Part shown: piece by piece, positions 15,987 to 24,831 of the stretch | Position numbering within the stretch: position 1 is the first letter of the stretch | How the letters are laid out: each line of letters opens with the position of its first letter | Assembly: GCF_013337765.1 (NCBI RefSeq) | Contig: NZ_VBSB01000008.1 | Span: 248,001 to 312,000, forward strand | From: Mycolicibacterium sphagni | Lineage (GTDB): Bacteria; Actinomycetota; Actinomycetes; Mycobacteriales; Mycobacteriaceae | Direction: 5' to 3' | DNA length: 64,000 nt | Position numbers and translations under genes: made by a program | The notes under the pieces: generated by a model | What the model was told of the DNA's origin: nothing | Databases searched by the model: none | What the model saw: the letters and a program-made list of their open reading frames with translations, nothing else

Positions 15987-17777
15987 GTGACATACGACAC
16001 GATCATCCGCAACGGCCGCTGGTTCGACGGGACGGGTGCACCGTCGGGAATCCGTGACATCGGCATCACGGATGGCCGCGTCGCCATCGTCAGCCTGCGC
16101 CCGCTCGACGTGACCGGCTGCGCCGATGTCGTCGACGCCGGCGGCAAGTGGGTGATACCGGGCATGGTCGACATCCACACCCACTACGACGTCGAGGTGC
16201 TGGGCGGCCCGGGCCTGCCCGAGTCGGTGCGTCACGGCGTCACCACGGTACTGCTCGGCTCCTGCTCGCTGTCGACCATCCACGTCGGCGGCAACGACGC
16301 AGGCGATCTGTTCGGCAGGGTCGAGGCAATCCCGCGCGACCACGTCATCGCCGCCGTCGACGGGGCGAAGACCTGGAACACCGCCGAGCAATACGTCCAG
16401 GCCTTGGAGTCCCGGCCGCTCGGGCCGAACATCGCGGCGTTCATCGGTCACTCCGATATGCGCACCGCCGTCATGGGATTGGATCGCGCCACCCGGAATG
16501 ATGCGCGCCCCAACGCAACCCAGCAGGCCGAGATGGAACGCATGCTCGCCGAAGCGCTGGACGCCGGGTTCGTGGGGATGTCTTCGATGCAGCTGCTCTT
16601 CGACAAGATCGACGGTGAGACCTGCCGCTCCCGCACACTCCCGTCGACCTACGCCAAGCCCCGCGAACTGCGGCGGCTCAAGTCACTGCTGCGCAAGCGC
16701 GGCCGGGTGTTGCAGTCCGGTCCGGACATCAAGAACCCCCTGGACCTCCTTTCTCAAGTGGCGCAATCAGTTCCGGTGCTGCGCGACAAGCTGAAGACCA
16801 GCCTGCTGTCGGCGGCCGACGTCAAGTCCAACCCGTTCGCGATCCGGCTGTTGGGGCCGCTGGCCAAGGCGGCCAACAAGTTCGGTGGCGACTTCCGCTG
16901 GCAGCACCTGCCGGTTCCGTTCGAGGTCTACGCCGACGGCATCGACCTGGTGGTGTTCGAGGAGTTCGGCTCTGGCGCCGCCGCGCTGCATCTGCGTGAC
17001 GAGGTCGAGCGCAACGAGTTGCTCAAGGACGAGAGCTACCGGCGCCAGTTCCGCAAGGACTACGAGACCAAGTTCGGGGTGCGGGTCTGGCAGCGCGACT
17101 TCTTCGACGCCGAGATCGTCGGCTGCCCCGATGAATCCGTGGTGGGCACGTCGTTCGGGCAGGTCGGCAGGGACCGCGGATTGCACCCGGTCGATGCGTT
17201 CCTGGACCTCGTGCTCGAGCACGGCACGGCGCTGCGGTGGCGCACCACGATCTCCAACCACCGCCCCGAGGTGCTCAAGAAGCTGGCCAAGGATCCCGGT
17301 ATTCAGATGGGCTTCTCCGATGCCGGTGCGCACCTGCGCAATATGGCGTTCTACAACTCCGGGCTGAGGCTGTTGCGCCACGTGCGCGATGCCCAGCGCA
17401 GCGGGCGGTCGTTCATGTCCGTCGAGCAGGCGGTGCACCGGATGACCGGTGAGCTGGCCGACTGGTATCAGATCGACGCCGGCCACCTGCGCGTCGGCGA
17501 CCGCGCCGACCTCGTCGTGGTGGACCCCGCGCATCTCGACAGCCACCTCGACGACTACGCCGAGCACCCGGTCGAGCAGTACGGGGGCCTGTCGCGGATG
17601 GTCAACCGCAACAACGACGCCGTCGAGCTGGTGCTGATCGGTGGGCGCGCGGTGGTCCGCAACGGCGAACCGACCGATCTGCTCGGCGAGCAACGTACCG
17701 GGAGTTTCCTGCGAGTGGGCCGGACGACGCCGGCACCTCGGACGACGACGGAATCGGAGCTGGCCCATGTCAATTGA
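15987..17777 (+). CDS. N-acyl-D-amino-acid deacylase-type amidohydrolase
   Basis: A 596-residue metal-dependent amidohydrolase of the D-aminoacylase group. The N-terminal composite beta-sandwich (YDTIIRNGRWFDGTGAPSG) leads into the metal site GMVDIHTHYD, followed by GVTTVLLGSCSLS, FIGHSDMRTAVMG and the C-terminal ISNHRPEVLKKL, MGFSDAGAHLRNM and DRADLVVVDPAHLD. It would hydrolyse an N-acyl amide; annotations of these mycobacterial proteins as D-aminoacylases are by homology only. The GTG at 15987 gives the usual N-terminus. The next gene begins inside its last codons, so the two form one unit. Confidence 0.85.
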   Translation: MTYDTIIRNGRWFDGTGAPSGIRDIGITDGRVAIVSLRPLDVTGCADVVDAGGKWVIPGMVDIHTHYDVEVLGGPGLPESVRHGVTTVLLGSCSLSTIHVGGNDAGDLFGRVEAIPRDHVIAAVDGAKTWNTAEQYVQALESRPLGPNIAAFIGHSDMRTAVMGLDRATRNDARPNATQQAEMERMLAEALDAGFVGMSSMQLLFDKIDGETCRSRTLPSTYAKPRELRRLKSLLRKRGRVLQSGPDIKNPLDLLSQVAQSVPVLRDKLKTSLLSAADVKSNPFAIRLLGPLAKAANKFGGDFRWQHLPVPFEVYADGIDLVVFEEFGSGAAALHLRDEVERNELLKDESYRRQFRKDYETKFGVRVWQRDFFDAEIVGCPDESVVGTSFGQVGRDRGLHPVDAFLDLVLEHGTALRWRTTISNHRPEVLKKLAKDPGIQMGFSDAGAHLRNMAFYNSGLRLLRHVRDAQRSGRSFMSVEQAVHRMTGELADWYQIDAGHLRVGDRADLVVVDPAHLDSHLDDYAEHPVEQYGGLSRMVNRNNDAVELVLIGGRAVVRNGEPTDLLGEQRTGSFLRVGRTTPAPRTTTESELAHVN

Positions 17778-18237
17778 CACCTCGGCAGTACCCACGGATG
17801 TCGCCCAGACTGTTCTGGGCATGTGGAAGGCGTTGTCCAATCGCGACTGGGAGACGCTCAAGACGTTCCTGTCCGATGACTGCATCTACGTCGACATGCC
17901 GGTCGGTCCGATCGCGGCCGCGCGTGGTCCTGAGGACATCGTCAAGCGGCTGAAGATCGGCCTGGAGCCGTTGGCCGGCTATGTGAACCACGACGGCGTC
18001 CTGGTCAGCAATGGTGTGGACACCATGTACGAGCACTCCGAGACCTGGACGTTCAAGACCGGCGAGCAGGGCGTGCTGCGCTTTGTCACCGTGCACAAAG
18101 TCGAGGGCGGCAAGATCACGCTCTGGAAGGACTACTGGGACATGAACGGGCTGACGGGCTTTGCCTCGCCGACCTGGCTCGAGGATCTTGCCCAGGCCGA
18201 CATGTCGTGGATGTTCGACGCCACCGGGCTGATCTGA
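17767..18237 (+). CDS. limonene-1,2-epoxide hydrolase-like protein
   Basis: A 156-residue NTF2-fold protein of the limonene-epoxide hydrolase family: QTVLGMWKALSNRDWETLKTFLSDDCIYVDMPVGP, then VHKVEGGKITLWKDYWDMNGL. In the characterised enzyme the triad lies in ERxD and RDYFD motifs. Here the first motif reads EHSET, so Arg and Asp are replaced, while the Asp of KDYWD is kept. The ATG at 17767 overlaps the deacylase gene by 11 bases, so co-translation is likely. A hairpin follows the stop. Confidence 0.78.
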   Translation: MSIDTSAVPTDVAQTVLGMWKALSNRDWETLKTFLSDDCIYVDMPVGPIAAARGPEDIVKRLKIGLEPLAGYVNHDGVLVSNGVDTMYEHSETWTFKTGEQGVLRFVTVHKVEGGKITLWKDYWDMNGLTGFASPTWLEDLAQADMSWMFDATGLI

Positions 18238-18241
18238 GGCC

Positions 18242-18276
18242 CACGGTGGCCGCCACCTTCCGTGGCGACCACCGTG
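18242..18276. terminator. hairpin between convergent genes
   Basis: Arms 18242-18256 and 18262-18276 pair at 14 of 15 positions with a five-base loop, located four bases after the LEH-like stop and just before the end of the convergent exported-protein gene. No T-tract follows, as is common in mycobacteria. Confidence 0.6.
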
Positions 18277-18290
18277 AACACCCCCGAACG

Positions 18291-19361
18291 TTAGGCCGCC
18301 CCGCGATGCCGGGCCGAACCTGCCTTGCCGCTGCCCTTTTCGCCACCGGTGCTGGAGCTCGCGCCGGCCTTCTTCCCGGTGCTGGTCTTACCTGCCGCCG
18401 GCGCCTTCACCGACCCGTGGGCCTTCGCGGAACCAGCCGTCGCACCGGATGACGCTGCTGCGTTTGAATTTTCAGATCCGGTGCTCGTCGCCTCGGCGGG
18501 CGCGACAGTCTTGGCCGACAGTGCCTTGACCGCAGCCGACGCGGGGGCCGCCGGCGCCGTGATGGCATCAGCGATGGCGTCACGCAGCTTCAGCAGTGCC
18601 GCGATGGCCCCGCCGCCGCCGACTCCGTCGAGCGGGGTCAGCAGGCCCGGCGTCGTATCATTGCCGTTGAGGAATGCGTTGACCAGCTTTGCCGGTGCAT
18701 TGATGAATTCGCTTGCCGCCGTTTCGAGGTCGCCAGCGCTGGCCGCATCCAACACCGCCTGTGCGCTGTCGCCGAACTGGGTGATGGTGGCGTAGATCGG
18801 TGAGATCACCGCGATGCCGGTCAGCAGCAGGTTCACTCCGCCGAGCGCGCCGATGACGTTGGCGACGTTCTGCACTGCGTTCTGGATGATCGGGATCGCC
18901 GCGCTGATCGGAATGACCGCTAAGAATACCGGCGGCAAGATTGCGGTACCCCAGATGGTCTGCACGGCCTCGGCGATGTGGCCGGCCGCGACCTGGGTGG
19001 CGGCGTCGAAAAGGCCCTGCGGAATTGCGGCGAACGTGGCCACCGCTTGACCGATCAACGTCGATGCCGTGTCCGCGATCGTGCTGGCGTTCGCCAAGAA
19101 GTTCGCGGCCAGCTTGCTCAGGATCGGTGTCGGATCGGTCTGCACCTGAGTTCCCAGCGCACTGAGATTGGTGAAGCTCGTCCCGATGACCTGCACCCAT
19201 TCTTCGATCGGGTTCACGAAGGCCGCCATTTGCACTTCGGCGGACCGCAGCGACGGTAGCTGGAGGGCCGGCGAATACGCCACGATCGGCGTCAATGCGA
19301 TGGCGCTTGCGCCGACGAAAGCAACTCCCGCCGTGACTGTTCGATTGAGGGCTAGCTGCAT
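18291..19361 (-). CDS. exported hydrophobic protein with Lys/Ser/Ala-rich tail (GjpA-like)
   Basis: A 356-residue protein with a signal peptide (VTAGVAFVGASAIALTPIVAYSP), then repeated short amphipathic/hydrophobic helices (about 45-240) and a low-complexity tail from about 270 rich in Ala, Ser, Gly and Lys. It resembles the family annotated as outer membrane porin GjpA in mycobacteria; that name comes from a Gordonia protein and porin activity here is unproven. The ATG at 19361 has AAGGAG six bases upstream. The basic tail could contact anionic cell-wall polymers. Confidence 0.68.
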   Translation of the reverse strand: MQLALNRTVTAGVAFVGASAIALTPIVAYSPALQLPSLRSAEVQMAAFVNPIEEWVQVIGTSFTNLSALGTQVQTDPTPILSKLAANFLANASTIADTASTLIGQAVATFAAIPQGLFDAATQVAAGHIAEAVQTIWGTAILPPVFLAVIPISAAIPIIQNAVQNVANVIGALGGVNLLLTGIAVISPIYATITQFGDSAQAVLDAASAGDLETAASEFINAPAKLVNAFLNGNDTTPGLLTPLDGVGGGGAIAALLKLRDAIADAITAPAAPASAAVKALSAKTVAPAEATSTGSENSNAAASSGATAGSAKAHGSVKAPAAGKTSTGKKAGASSSTGGEKGSGKAGSARHRGAA

Positions 19362-19875
19362 GGTGTGCTCCTTCATCTCTTCCATAAACCCCCCCGGATT
19401 CGGAACCTACCCGCGAGTAAGTAGGCGAGTTATGTTTTTTGAGAAAATGGTCGGCCGTTTCAGTCAACTGTTCACATCCTGGATACGGCGGGGAGTATTT
19501 GTGCAAACATGCTGTACTGCAACCTGTTTGAATGCTGTGAATGGTTAACGCATGCGATAATTAATTGACCAACGGGTGGCCGGGCATTTACTTGATCCCC
19601 CGACTAATTAGCTAAACAAACAGGTTGATTGACGGATCCGACAGTTCTGCGTGACGGGATAGCGGCCGTCCGCGCACGGCCTCTCCCCCTGCGACCTGCC
19701 CTTTCAACTGCCCGGTCGGGAACCGGGCCCGAGCTGTCATCGGTGCCGATTCCGATTCGGCAATTAGTTTGCTGTAATAGTGGCTCGGTGGTCGGGACAA
19801 ACTCGTCTCTCCAGCGTGGTCGCGGCGCTACGCTGATCTGGCCGGTAGGGCCGGCCAGATCGTCAGGAGGCAGGG
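19362..19875. other. 514-base intergenic region, AT-enriched in its centre
   Basis: No convincing gene. Between about 19425 and 19640 the sequence is clearly more AT-rich than its surroundings, with runs such as TAATTAATTGA and CTAATTAGCTAA. CCTAC and GTAGG arms at 19408-19424 lie upstream of the minus-strand exported-protein gene. The region probably holds its promoter and that of the small secreted protein on the plus strand; a short ORF on the minus strand (19612-19800) has poor codon character. Confidence 0.5.
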
Positions 19876-20274
19876 ATGCGGAAGATCGCCGTTGTGCCGG
19901 TTATCGCGTGCGGATTGCTCGGCACGACGATCTCGCTCGCACCCCCGTCGTCAGCCACCTCGTGCCACTCGGCGAGCTGCGTGCCGAACGTGGCCAAAAA
20001 CGTGGTCGGGGGCACGCCGTGTACGCCGAGCCCCTCATTCGTATTCGGGATGGACGCCAACAACGGCACGCTGATCTGCGCGGCCAGCGGTATATGGATG
20101 CCGACCGGCCCGTTGGTCGGCGAGGCTCAGAACGCGCTGCCGTGCTCTACGCCAGGTGCCACCGCACAGGAACGGATGGCCGGTGACGAGTGGGAGGTCA
20201 ACGTGCCGGGCGTGCCGCTGCAGTGCCACGGCCCGGCGGACATCGCGCGATGGGTGCATTTCCCGACCCCCTGA
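19876..20274 (+). CDS. small secreted cysteine-rich hypothetical protein
   Basis: A 132-residue protein with a clear signal peptide (MRKIAVVPVIACGLLGTTISLA) cleaved around SSA/TS. The mature part has six cysteines (TSCHSASCVPN, GTPCTPSP, LICAAS, LPCST, LQCHGP), suggesting three disulfides. AGGAGG lies five to six bases upstream of the ATG, a near-ideal ribosome binding site. I do not recognise a function; many mycobacteria encode small exported proteins of this kind. Confidence 0.75.
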   Translation: MRKIAVVPVIACGLLGTTISLAPPSSATSCHSASCVPNVAKNVVGGTPCTPSPSFVFGMDANNGTLICAASGIWMPTGPLVGEAQNALPCSTPGATAQERMAGDEWEVNVPGVPLQCHGPADIARWVHFPTP

Positions 20275-20278
20275 TCAA

Positions 20279-21382
20279 CTACAGGCGGTAGACCCGTCTG
20301 GCGTTGACGTGTCCGATCAGGTCGACCACCCGAATCGCGTCGGCCTCGCTCCACTGCCCCCGGGCCACGAACCCGGTGAGAACCGCGGCCATCCCCGCGC
20401 GCCACAACGCCGATCCCAGGTAATGCAATTCGGCCGGCCCGAAGGCATCTGAGGAGTAGAGGATCTTGCGGAACGGCGCCAACTCCAACGTCCGTGCGAT
20501 GAACGCCTCGGCGCGGGCTCCGAGATGGTTGACGCTCAGGCCGACATCGAGATACACGTTGTTGAACGCCTGGGCCAGATAACCTGCCTCCCGCTCGTAG
20601 GGATAGCAGTGCAACAGCACGATCGGTGTCGTGCCCGACTGGCGCAGGAAGTCCAGCAGCAGCATCGGATTGGTCCGGTGCAGATCGCAGTCGCGATCGC
20701 CGAGACCGACATGGAACTGCAGGGGCTTGCCCAGCCGAAGGGCTTCGTGCACCCCGAATCGCAAGAGCGCCCGGTCGGTCAGCCGTACTCCCCCGGCCTC
20801 GCGCCACCGGGCGGCGGCGTCGGTGACATCCCGCTCGCCGGGTTCGGACAGATCGCCGTCGAACCCGCCGCGGTAGGCCAGCACGGTCTTCGTGGCGACG
20901 GCATTCTCGGTGCGCTCGTGCAGGATTCGCCGAAACGCATCGGCATAGTCGCCGGCGGCGGCCGCCGCCTGCTCGGCGATCTGTTCGAGTCGCACGATCT
21001 CGCCGACAGTGCCGCCGGAGGCGCCGGCAATCTCGGGCAGGCCCGCGATCGCACCGGGCAGTCCCGTGTCAACCAGCCAGTCGCTGACCCCGGCGGCCGG
21101 CAGGAACACCCGAGCCAGCTGTTCCTCGGTCCATTCGTGGCGGCGGTCCCAATACATCTGCGGATGAACATGTTCGGGCAAGCCGAGCAATGGCGCGCAG
21201 TGCGCCCGCACCGCGAAGCCGAGCTGGGTGTCGAAGCCCGAATCGAAGTCGGCCAGCGGTTCGATATTGGCCTCGTTGAGGCCGTTCTCGAAACGCCGCC
21301 AATCACCGGACGTCAGCCAATAGCCGTGGACGTGGTTGTCCACCAGGCGCACACCGGCGATGTGGTCGGCCAGCTCGCTCAT
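20279..21382 (-). CDS. amidohydrolase-family protein coupled to GlnA3 (Rv1879-type)
   Basis: A 367-residue TIM-barrel amidohydrolase resembling the N-terminal part of FluG/NodGS proteins. VRLVDNHVHGYW carries the HxH metal motif; KPLQFHVGLGD, VLLHCYPYEREAGYLA and LYSSDAFGPAELHYLG supply further metal and catalytic positions. The ATG at 21382 overlaps the stop of glnA3 (ATGA), so translation is coupled. In fungi and plants the equivalent domains are fused to a glutamine-synthetase-like domain, which suggests a shared substrate or complex here. From memory the pair corresponds to Rv1878-Rv1879. The frame also stays open into glnA3, but that extension is a shadow. Confidence 0.83.
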   Translation of the reverse strand: MSELADHIAGVRLVDNHVHGYWLTSGDWRRFENGLNEANIEPLADFDSGFDTQLGFAVRAHCAPLLGLPEHVHPQMYWDRRHEWTEEQLARVFLPAAGVSDWLVDTGLPGAIAGLPEIAGASGGTVGEIVRLEQIAEQAAAAAGDYADAFRRILHERTENAVATKTVLAYRGGFDGDLSEPGERDVTDAAARWREAGGVRLTDRALLRFGVHEALRLGKPLQFHVGLGDRDCDLHRTNPMLLLDFLRQSGTTPIVLLHCYPYEREAGYLAQAFNNVYLDVGLSVNHLGARAEAFIARTLELAPFRKILYSSDAFGPAELHYLGSALWRAGMAAVLTGFVARGQWSEADAIRVVDLIGHVNARRVYRL

Positions 21383-22713
21383 AGGCTCCAGGCCATCCGG
21401 AACTTCTCGGTCAGCGCCTCGGGGTCCAGATGCGAATACGTGTCGTGCTCGTAGCGGCGGACGGCGACCAGCACGTTGACGGCCGGATCGCCGAGGATGG
21501 CCCGCAGTCTCGCGGAGCCCTCCAGCGCTGCGATCTGCCCGGCCTGGTCGGTGCTCAATGCCACCGTGCCCGCCGCGGTGCGCTCGCTGTCCGACAGGGT
21601 GGCGGGATCGACCGAAGTCTCCGGTGGTAGTTCGGCGCTGTGCTCGATCCCGTCGAGTGCGAGACCCAGAATCGCCGCGGTGGCGAAGTACGGGTTGGCC
21701 GACGGGTCGACGATCTTGACCTCGACATTGGCTCCGTACGGGTTGCCGTGCGTGCCGCGCACGAAACGCACTGCCGCTTCCCGGTTCTCGGTGCCCCAGC
21801 AGGCATATGCCCCGGCCCAGTTGCCCGGCTTCATCCGCAGTCCGGACACGATCGAGCCGCAGAAGATCAGCTGGGCCTGCGGCAGCCCACTGATGATCCC
21901 CCCGATCGCACTCTCCCCCTCCTGAGTTATGCCCTGTGCGCCCGTGCCGCCGGAGAACAGCGGCACGTCGGCGCGCAGCAGCGAAAAGTGTTGATGTGCG
22001 CCTGAACCCACACTTCCGGCGAACGGCACTGGGGACAGGCTCACCCGAAGACCGTACTTGCGGGCCACTCGGCTGATGATGATCCGAGCTAGGATCAACT
22101 GGTCGGCGGCGGCCACCGGAGACTTGGGCGCCAACGAGATCTCGAACTGGTTGATGCCGTACTCGGGATGGAACTGCTCGATGCTCACACCGGCCGCGCC
22201 CGCCGCGACGGTCACATCCCGGACGAATCCCTCGTACTCGAGTACACCGGCGAGCCCGTACTGCGCCCACAAGGTGCCCGGCAACCGGTTGCCGTCGGGA
22301 TCGACGAGCAGGAACTCGATCTCGTGGCCGACCAGGGCGCGCAAGCCGGTCTGCGCCAACCGGGACTCGATGCGCGCCAACGTGCCCCGCGCACATGCCG
22401 GGATCGGGGCGCCGTCCTGGTCGAAGAAAGACGCGGGCGCCCACGCCAAGCCGTCGCCGATCGAGCGCAGCGCCTCCAGATCGATCCGGATCCGTTCGTC
22501 GCCGACAACGCTGATGCCGTCGGCGAACGCGATCCCGGCGCGATCGATGGCGAATCCATGGGTGACCGGGCTGAACCCCAGCCCCGCATCGGCGAACGCG
22601 TTGAGCCGGCGGACCGGCACGGTCTTGGCGTGCGTCAGTCCGGCGGGGTTGACGACCGTCCCGACGACGGTGTCCACGCCGTCGGCTTCCAATTGGGCAG
22701 CCGGTGTGGTCAT
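21379..22713 (-). CDS. glnA3: glutamine synthetase family protein GlnA3
   Basis: A 444-residue glutamine synthetase-fold enzyme. GVDTVVGTVVNPAGLTHAKTVP opens the N-terminal domain. GHEIEFLLVD, EQFHPEYGINQFEISLAP (metal-binding Glu residues), GSGAHQHFSL and the substrate loop NREAAVRFV follow. It matches my memory of M. tuberculosis GlnA3 (Rv1878) almost throughout. GlnA3-type enzymes are not the main glutamine synthetase; Streptomyces GlnA3 glutamylates polyamines, and this may act on an amine other than ammonia. The ATG at 22713 fits the family; a coupled amidohydrolase gene follows. Confidence 0.92.
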   Translation of the reverse strand: MTTPAAQLEADGVDTVVGTVVNPAGLTHAKTVPVRRLNAFADAGLGFSPVTHGFAIDRAGIAFADGISVVGDERIRIDLEALRSIGDGLAWAPASFFDQDGAPIPACARGTLARIESRLAQTGLRALVGHEIEFLLVDPDGNRLPGTLWAQYGLAGVLEYEGFVRDVTVAAGAAGVSIEQFHPEYGINQFEISLAPKSPVAAADQLILARIIISRVARKYGLRVSLSPVPFAGSVGSGAHQHFSLLRADVPLFSGGTGAQGITQEGESAIGGIISGLPQAQLIFCGSIVSGLRMKPGNWAGAYACWGTENREAAVRFVRGTHGNPYGANVEVKIVDPSANPYFATAAILGLALDGIEHSAELPPETSVDPATLSDSERTAAGTVALSTDQAGQIAALEGSARLRAILGDPAVNVLVAVRRYEHDTYSHLDPEALTEKFRMAWSL

Positions 22714-22759
22714 GGCAGCTATTCTGCCGATCACACCGCCAGTTTGCGCCCGATAACCG

Positions 22760-23257
22760 CTAGACGCGGCTGGGCAGTGTCAGCTTGCAGCTCTGCCCGA
22801 TGTCCAGCGTGCTGAGCATCCGGCCCATGCCGATCCACATCGCGCACGACAGCGTCAGGTCGGCCAGCAGCTCGTCGGAGAAGTGCTCGTGGGCCCGATC
22901 CCAGAAATCCTCGTCGTACTTGAGGTTCACGTGGTCGGTTCCGAACCGGTGGGCGAACTCGGCGGCGACGCGCTCCTGCTCGCTGTAGCCCGGCCAGGTC
23001 GCCCACTCAAGAGCGTGGTCGTAGAGCTCCTCGTCGACTCCGGCAGCGGGGCCGTCGGCGTCGCGGGTGTTCTGGCACAGCACGCATTCGTTGTCGTGGG
23101 CGATCACGGCGCGGGCGAGCTCCCGCACCCGCATCGGCAGACGGTTCTTGTCGCTGTAGACCGCGCCGCTGAAGCCCGCCATCGCCGTTCCGATATCCGG
23201 GGACTTGACGATCCAGCCTGCGACGTCGTCTTCAGCGAAGTTTCCGATTCGGCTCAT
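22760..23257 (-). CDS. carboxymuconolactone decarboxylase/AhpD-like protein
   Basis: A 165-residue all-helical protein of the AhpD/CMD superfamily: RVRELARAVIAHDNECVLCQNTRDAD contains the CxxC pair typical of the peroxidase-type members, and EEELYDHALEW-type and SEQERVAAEFAHRF helices follow. It may reduce peroxides through the CxxC or bind a small ligand. TAATAT lies six bases before the ATG at 23257, indicating a leaderless message. Confidence 0.8.
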   Translation of the reverse strand: MSRIGNFAEDDVAGWIVKSPDIGTAMAGFSGAVYSDKNRLPMRVRELARAVIAHDNECVLCQNTRDADGPAAGVDEELYDHALEWATWPGYSEQERVAAEFAHRFGTDHVNLKYDEDFWDRAHEHFSDELLADLTLSCAMWIGMGRMLSTLDIGQSCKLTLPSRV

Positions 23258-23263
23258 GGCGCG

Positions 23264-23269
23264 ATATTA
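23264..23269 (-). promoter_or_regulatory. -10 element TAATAT, leaderless start
   Basis: Near-consensus -10 hexamer six bases before the ATG at 23257, the strongest of its type in the window. Confidence 0.6.
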
Positions 23270-23347
23270 CGCCCGGCAAGGTGAATCTGGAACGTGTTCT
23301 AGTTTTTTCCGACGAGGTATCGGCTCGGCTCGTGGACAATACCTCCG

Positions 23348-24247
23348 GTGGGCTTTCTCCCAGTCCGACTCAGGACGCCGCCGAACGGTGGCACTCCGGT
23401 GACGCTGCCCAACGGCATGCGCATCCACCAATGGCAGAAGATCGAAACCGGCTACCTCTACCGCGAGATCTTCGGCCCGGACTCGGTGTATGCGAAGGAC
23501 AACCTCATCGACTTTCAGCCCGGCGCGGTGGTGGTGGACGCCGGTGCGAACATCGGCATGTTCACACTTTTGGCGGCCCTACGTTGCCGCGGTGAGGCCG
23601 AAATCTTCGCCTTCGAACCAATTCCCACGACGTTCTCGGTACTGGCGGCGAACGCTGCCGCGGCCCATCGTGGCGACTACGCCGCCTTGATGGGCGCCCA
23701 ACCCGGTGCGTCGCTGAAGATCCATGCCGTCAACTGCGGCTTGTCCGCGACGAGGGAAGAGGTGGTCTTCCAACACCACCCGAACTACTCGATCTGGAGT
23801 ACGCAGGATATTGCGTTTGCACGCCAGCGCGTCGATCGGATCGTTGCCGACGTGGCAGGTTTGGTCCGAGTCGTTCCCGCCGCGCTCAGCCGAGCCGCCG
23901 TGCGACCGGTCGTCGCGTGGATGGGCCGGACCGAGACGGTGGCGGTCACACTGGTCCCGCTGTCGTCGGTCATCGAGGAGTACGGCCTTGAGCGCATCGA
24001 CGTGCTGAAGGTGGACGTCGAGGGCGCCGAAGTGGCAGTGCTGCAGGGAATCACGCCAGCCCAGTGGGACATCGTGCGTCAGGTGGTCGTGGAGGTGGAG
24101 TACTTCGCCACCAAGGACCGGGTTGTCGACATGCTCGAAGCGCACGGGTTCACGACGTATTGGTACGCCAGTGAGCGCGAGCGCTACAACACTGAGCTCA
24201 GCGAGGTGTGCATGGTCTACGCGTGGCGGGCCGACGACCGCCGCTAG
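23348..24247 (+). CDS. FkbM family methyltransferase
   Basis: A 299-residue SAM-dependent methyltransferase. VVVDAGANIGMFTLLAAL is motif I, EIFAFEPIPTTFSVLAANA the FkbM acidic/Pro motif, and IDVLKVDVEGAEVAVLQGI the signature near the C-terminal half. FkbM enzymes O-methylate polyketides and sugars; in mycobacteria they also occur in glycolipid clusters. No glycolipid genes adjoin, so the acceptor is unknown. The GTG at 23348 is the best available start. The gene ends 11 bases from the convergent bfrA gene. Confidence 0.83.
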   Translation: MGFLPVRLRTPPNGGTPVTLPNGMRIHQWQKIETGYLYREIFGPDSVYAKDNLIDFQPGAVVVDAGANIGMFTLLAALRCRGEAEIFAFEPIPTTFSVLAANAAAAHRGDYAALMGAQPGASLKIHAVNCGLSATREEVVFQHHPNYSIWSTQDIAFARQRVDRIVADVAGLVRVVPAALSRAAVRPVVAWMGRTETVAVTLVPLSSVIEEYGLERIDVLKVDVEGAEVAVLQGITPAQWDIVRQVVVEVEYFATKDRVVDMLEAHGFTTYWYASERERYNTELSEVCMVYAWRADDRR

Positions 24248-24258
24248 GTTCGGGTGGG

Positions 24259-24738
24259 TCAGCTCGGCGGGCGCGAGACGCACTGCGCGGAGTAGAGCTC
24301 GACGCCTAATTTGTCCATCAGCTCGAGTTGCGTCTCGAGGTAGTCGATGTGGTGCTCCTCGTCGGCGACGATCTCCTCGAAGAGGTTGGCCGTGGTGGAG
24401 TCCAGCTTCTCCCGGCACAGGATGATTGCCGGTTTGAGGCGGCCGACCACCTCGTACTCGATCGCCAGATCGCTTTCGAACTGTTCGCGCAGGGTCTGCC
24501 CGACACGAAGCGAGCCCAGCCGCTGATAGTTCGGCAGGCCGTCGAGGAGCAGGATGCGGTCGGTGATCGCCTCAGCGTGTCGCATCTCGTCGAACGACTC
24601 GTCCCTCGTGTGCTTGGCCAGCTCGGTGAAGCCCCAGTTGTCCTGCATCTTCGAGTGCAGGAAGTACTGATTGATGGCGGTCAGTTCGCTGGTGAGCTGC
24701 TCGTTGAGCAGACGAAGAACTTCTGGGTCGCCCTGCAT
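24259..24738 (-). CDS. bfrA: bacterioferritin BfrA
   Basis: A 159-residue heme-containing ferritin that oxidises Fe(II) and stores Fe(III) in a 24-subunit shell. Ferroxidase ligands Glu18, Glu51 and His54 and the heme ligand Met52 (DEMRHAE) are present, with DEEHHIDYLETQL supplying the second-half ligands. It is nearly identical in my memory to M. tuberculosis BfrA (Rv1876), including the C-terminal YSAQCVSRPP. The ATG at 24738 has GGGGAG about nine bases upstream. It diverges from the ferredoxin gene across an IdeR-like iron box. Confidence 0.95.
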   Translation of the reverse strand: MQGDPEVLRLLNEQLTSELTAINQYFLHSKMQDNWGFTELAKHTRDESFDEMRHAEAITDRILLLDGLPNYQRLGSLRVGQTLREQFESDLAIEYEVVGRLKPAIILCREKLDSTTANLFEEIVADEEHHIDYLETQLELMDKLGVELYSAQCVSRPPS

Positions 24739-24831
24739 GACGTCTCTCCCCTGGGTGGCTGTGGAAATCACCCTAGTGCAGCGCCGATGCCGGACTCGCG
24801 AAGTTCACACCACGGGGGTGTTGTAGGCGGG

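Noticed and set aside
19612..19800. 62-codon minus-strand frame in the large intergenic region
   Set aside because: Short, no ribosome binding site and no recognisable composition; treated as chance.
21383..22444. Upstream extension of the amidohydrolase frame into glnA3
   Set aside because: It lies wholly within glnA3 in another frame; the ATGA junction at 21379-21382 marks the real start.
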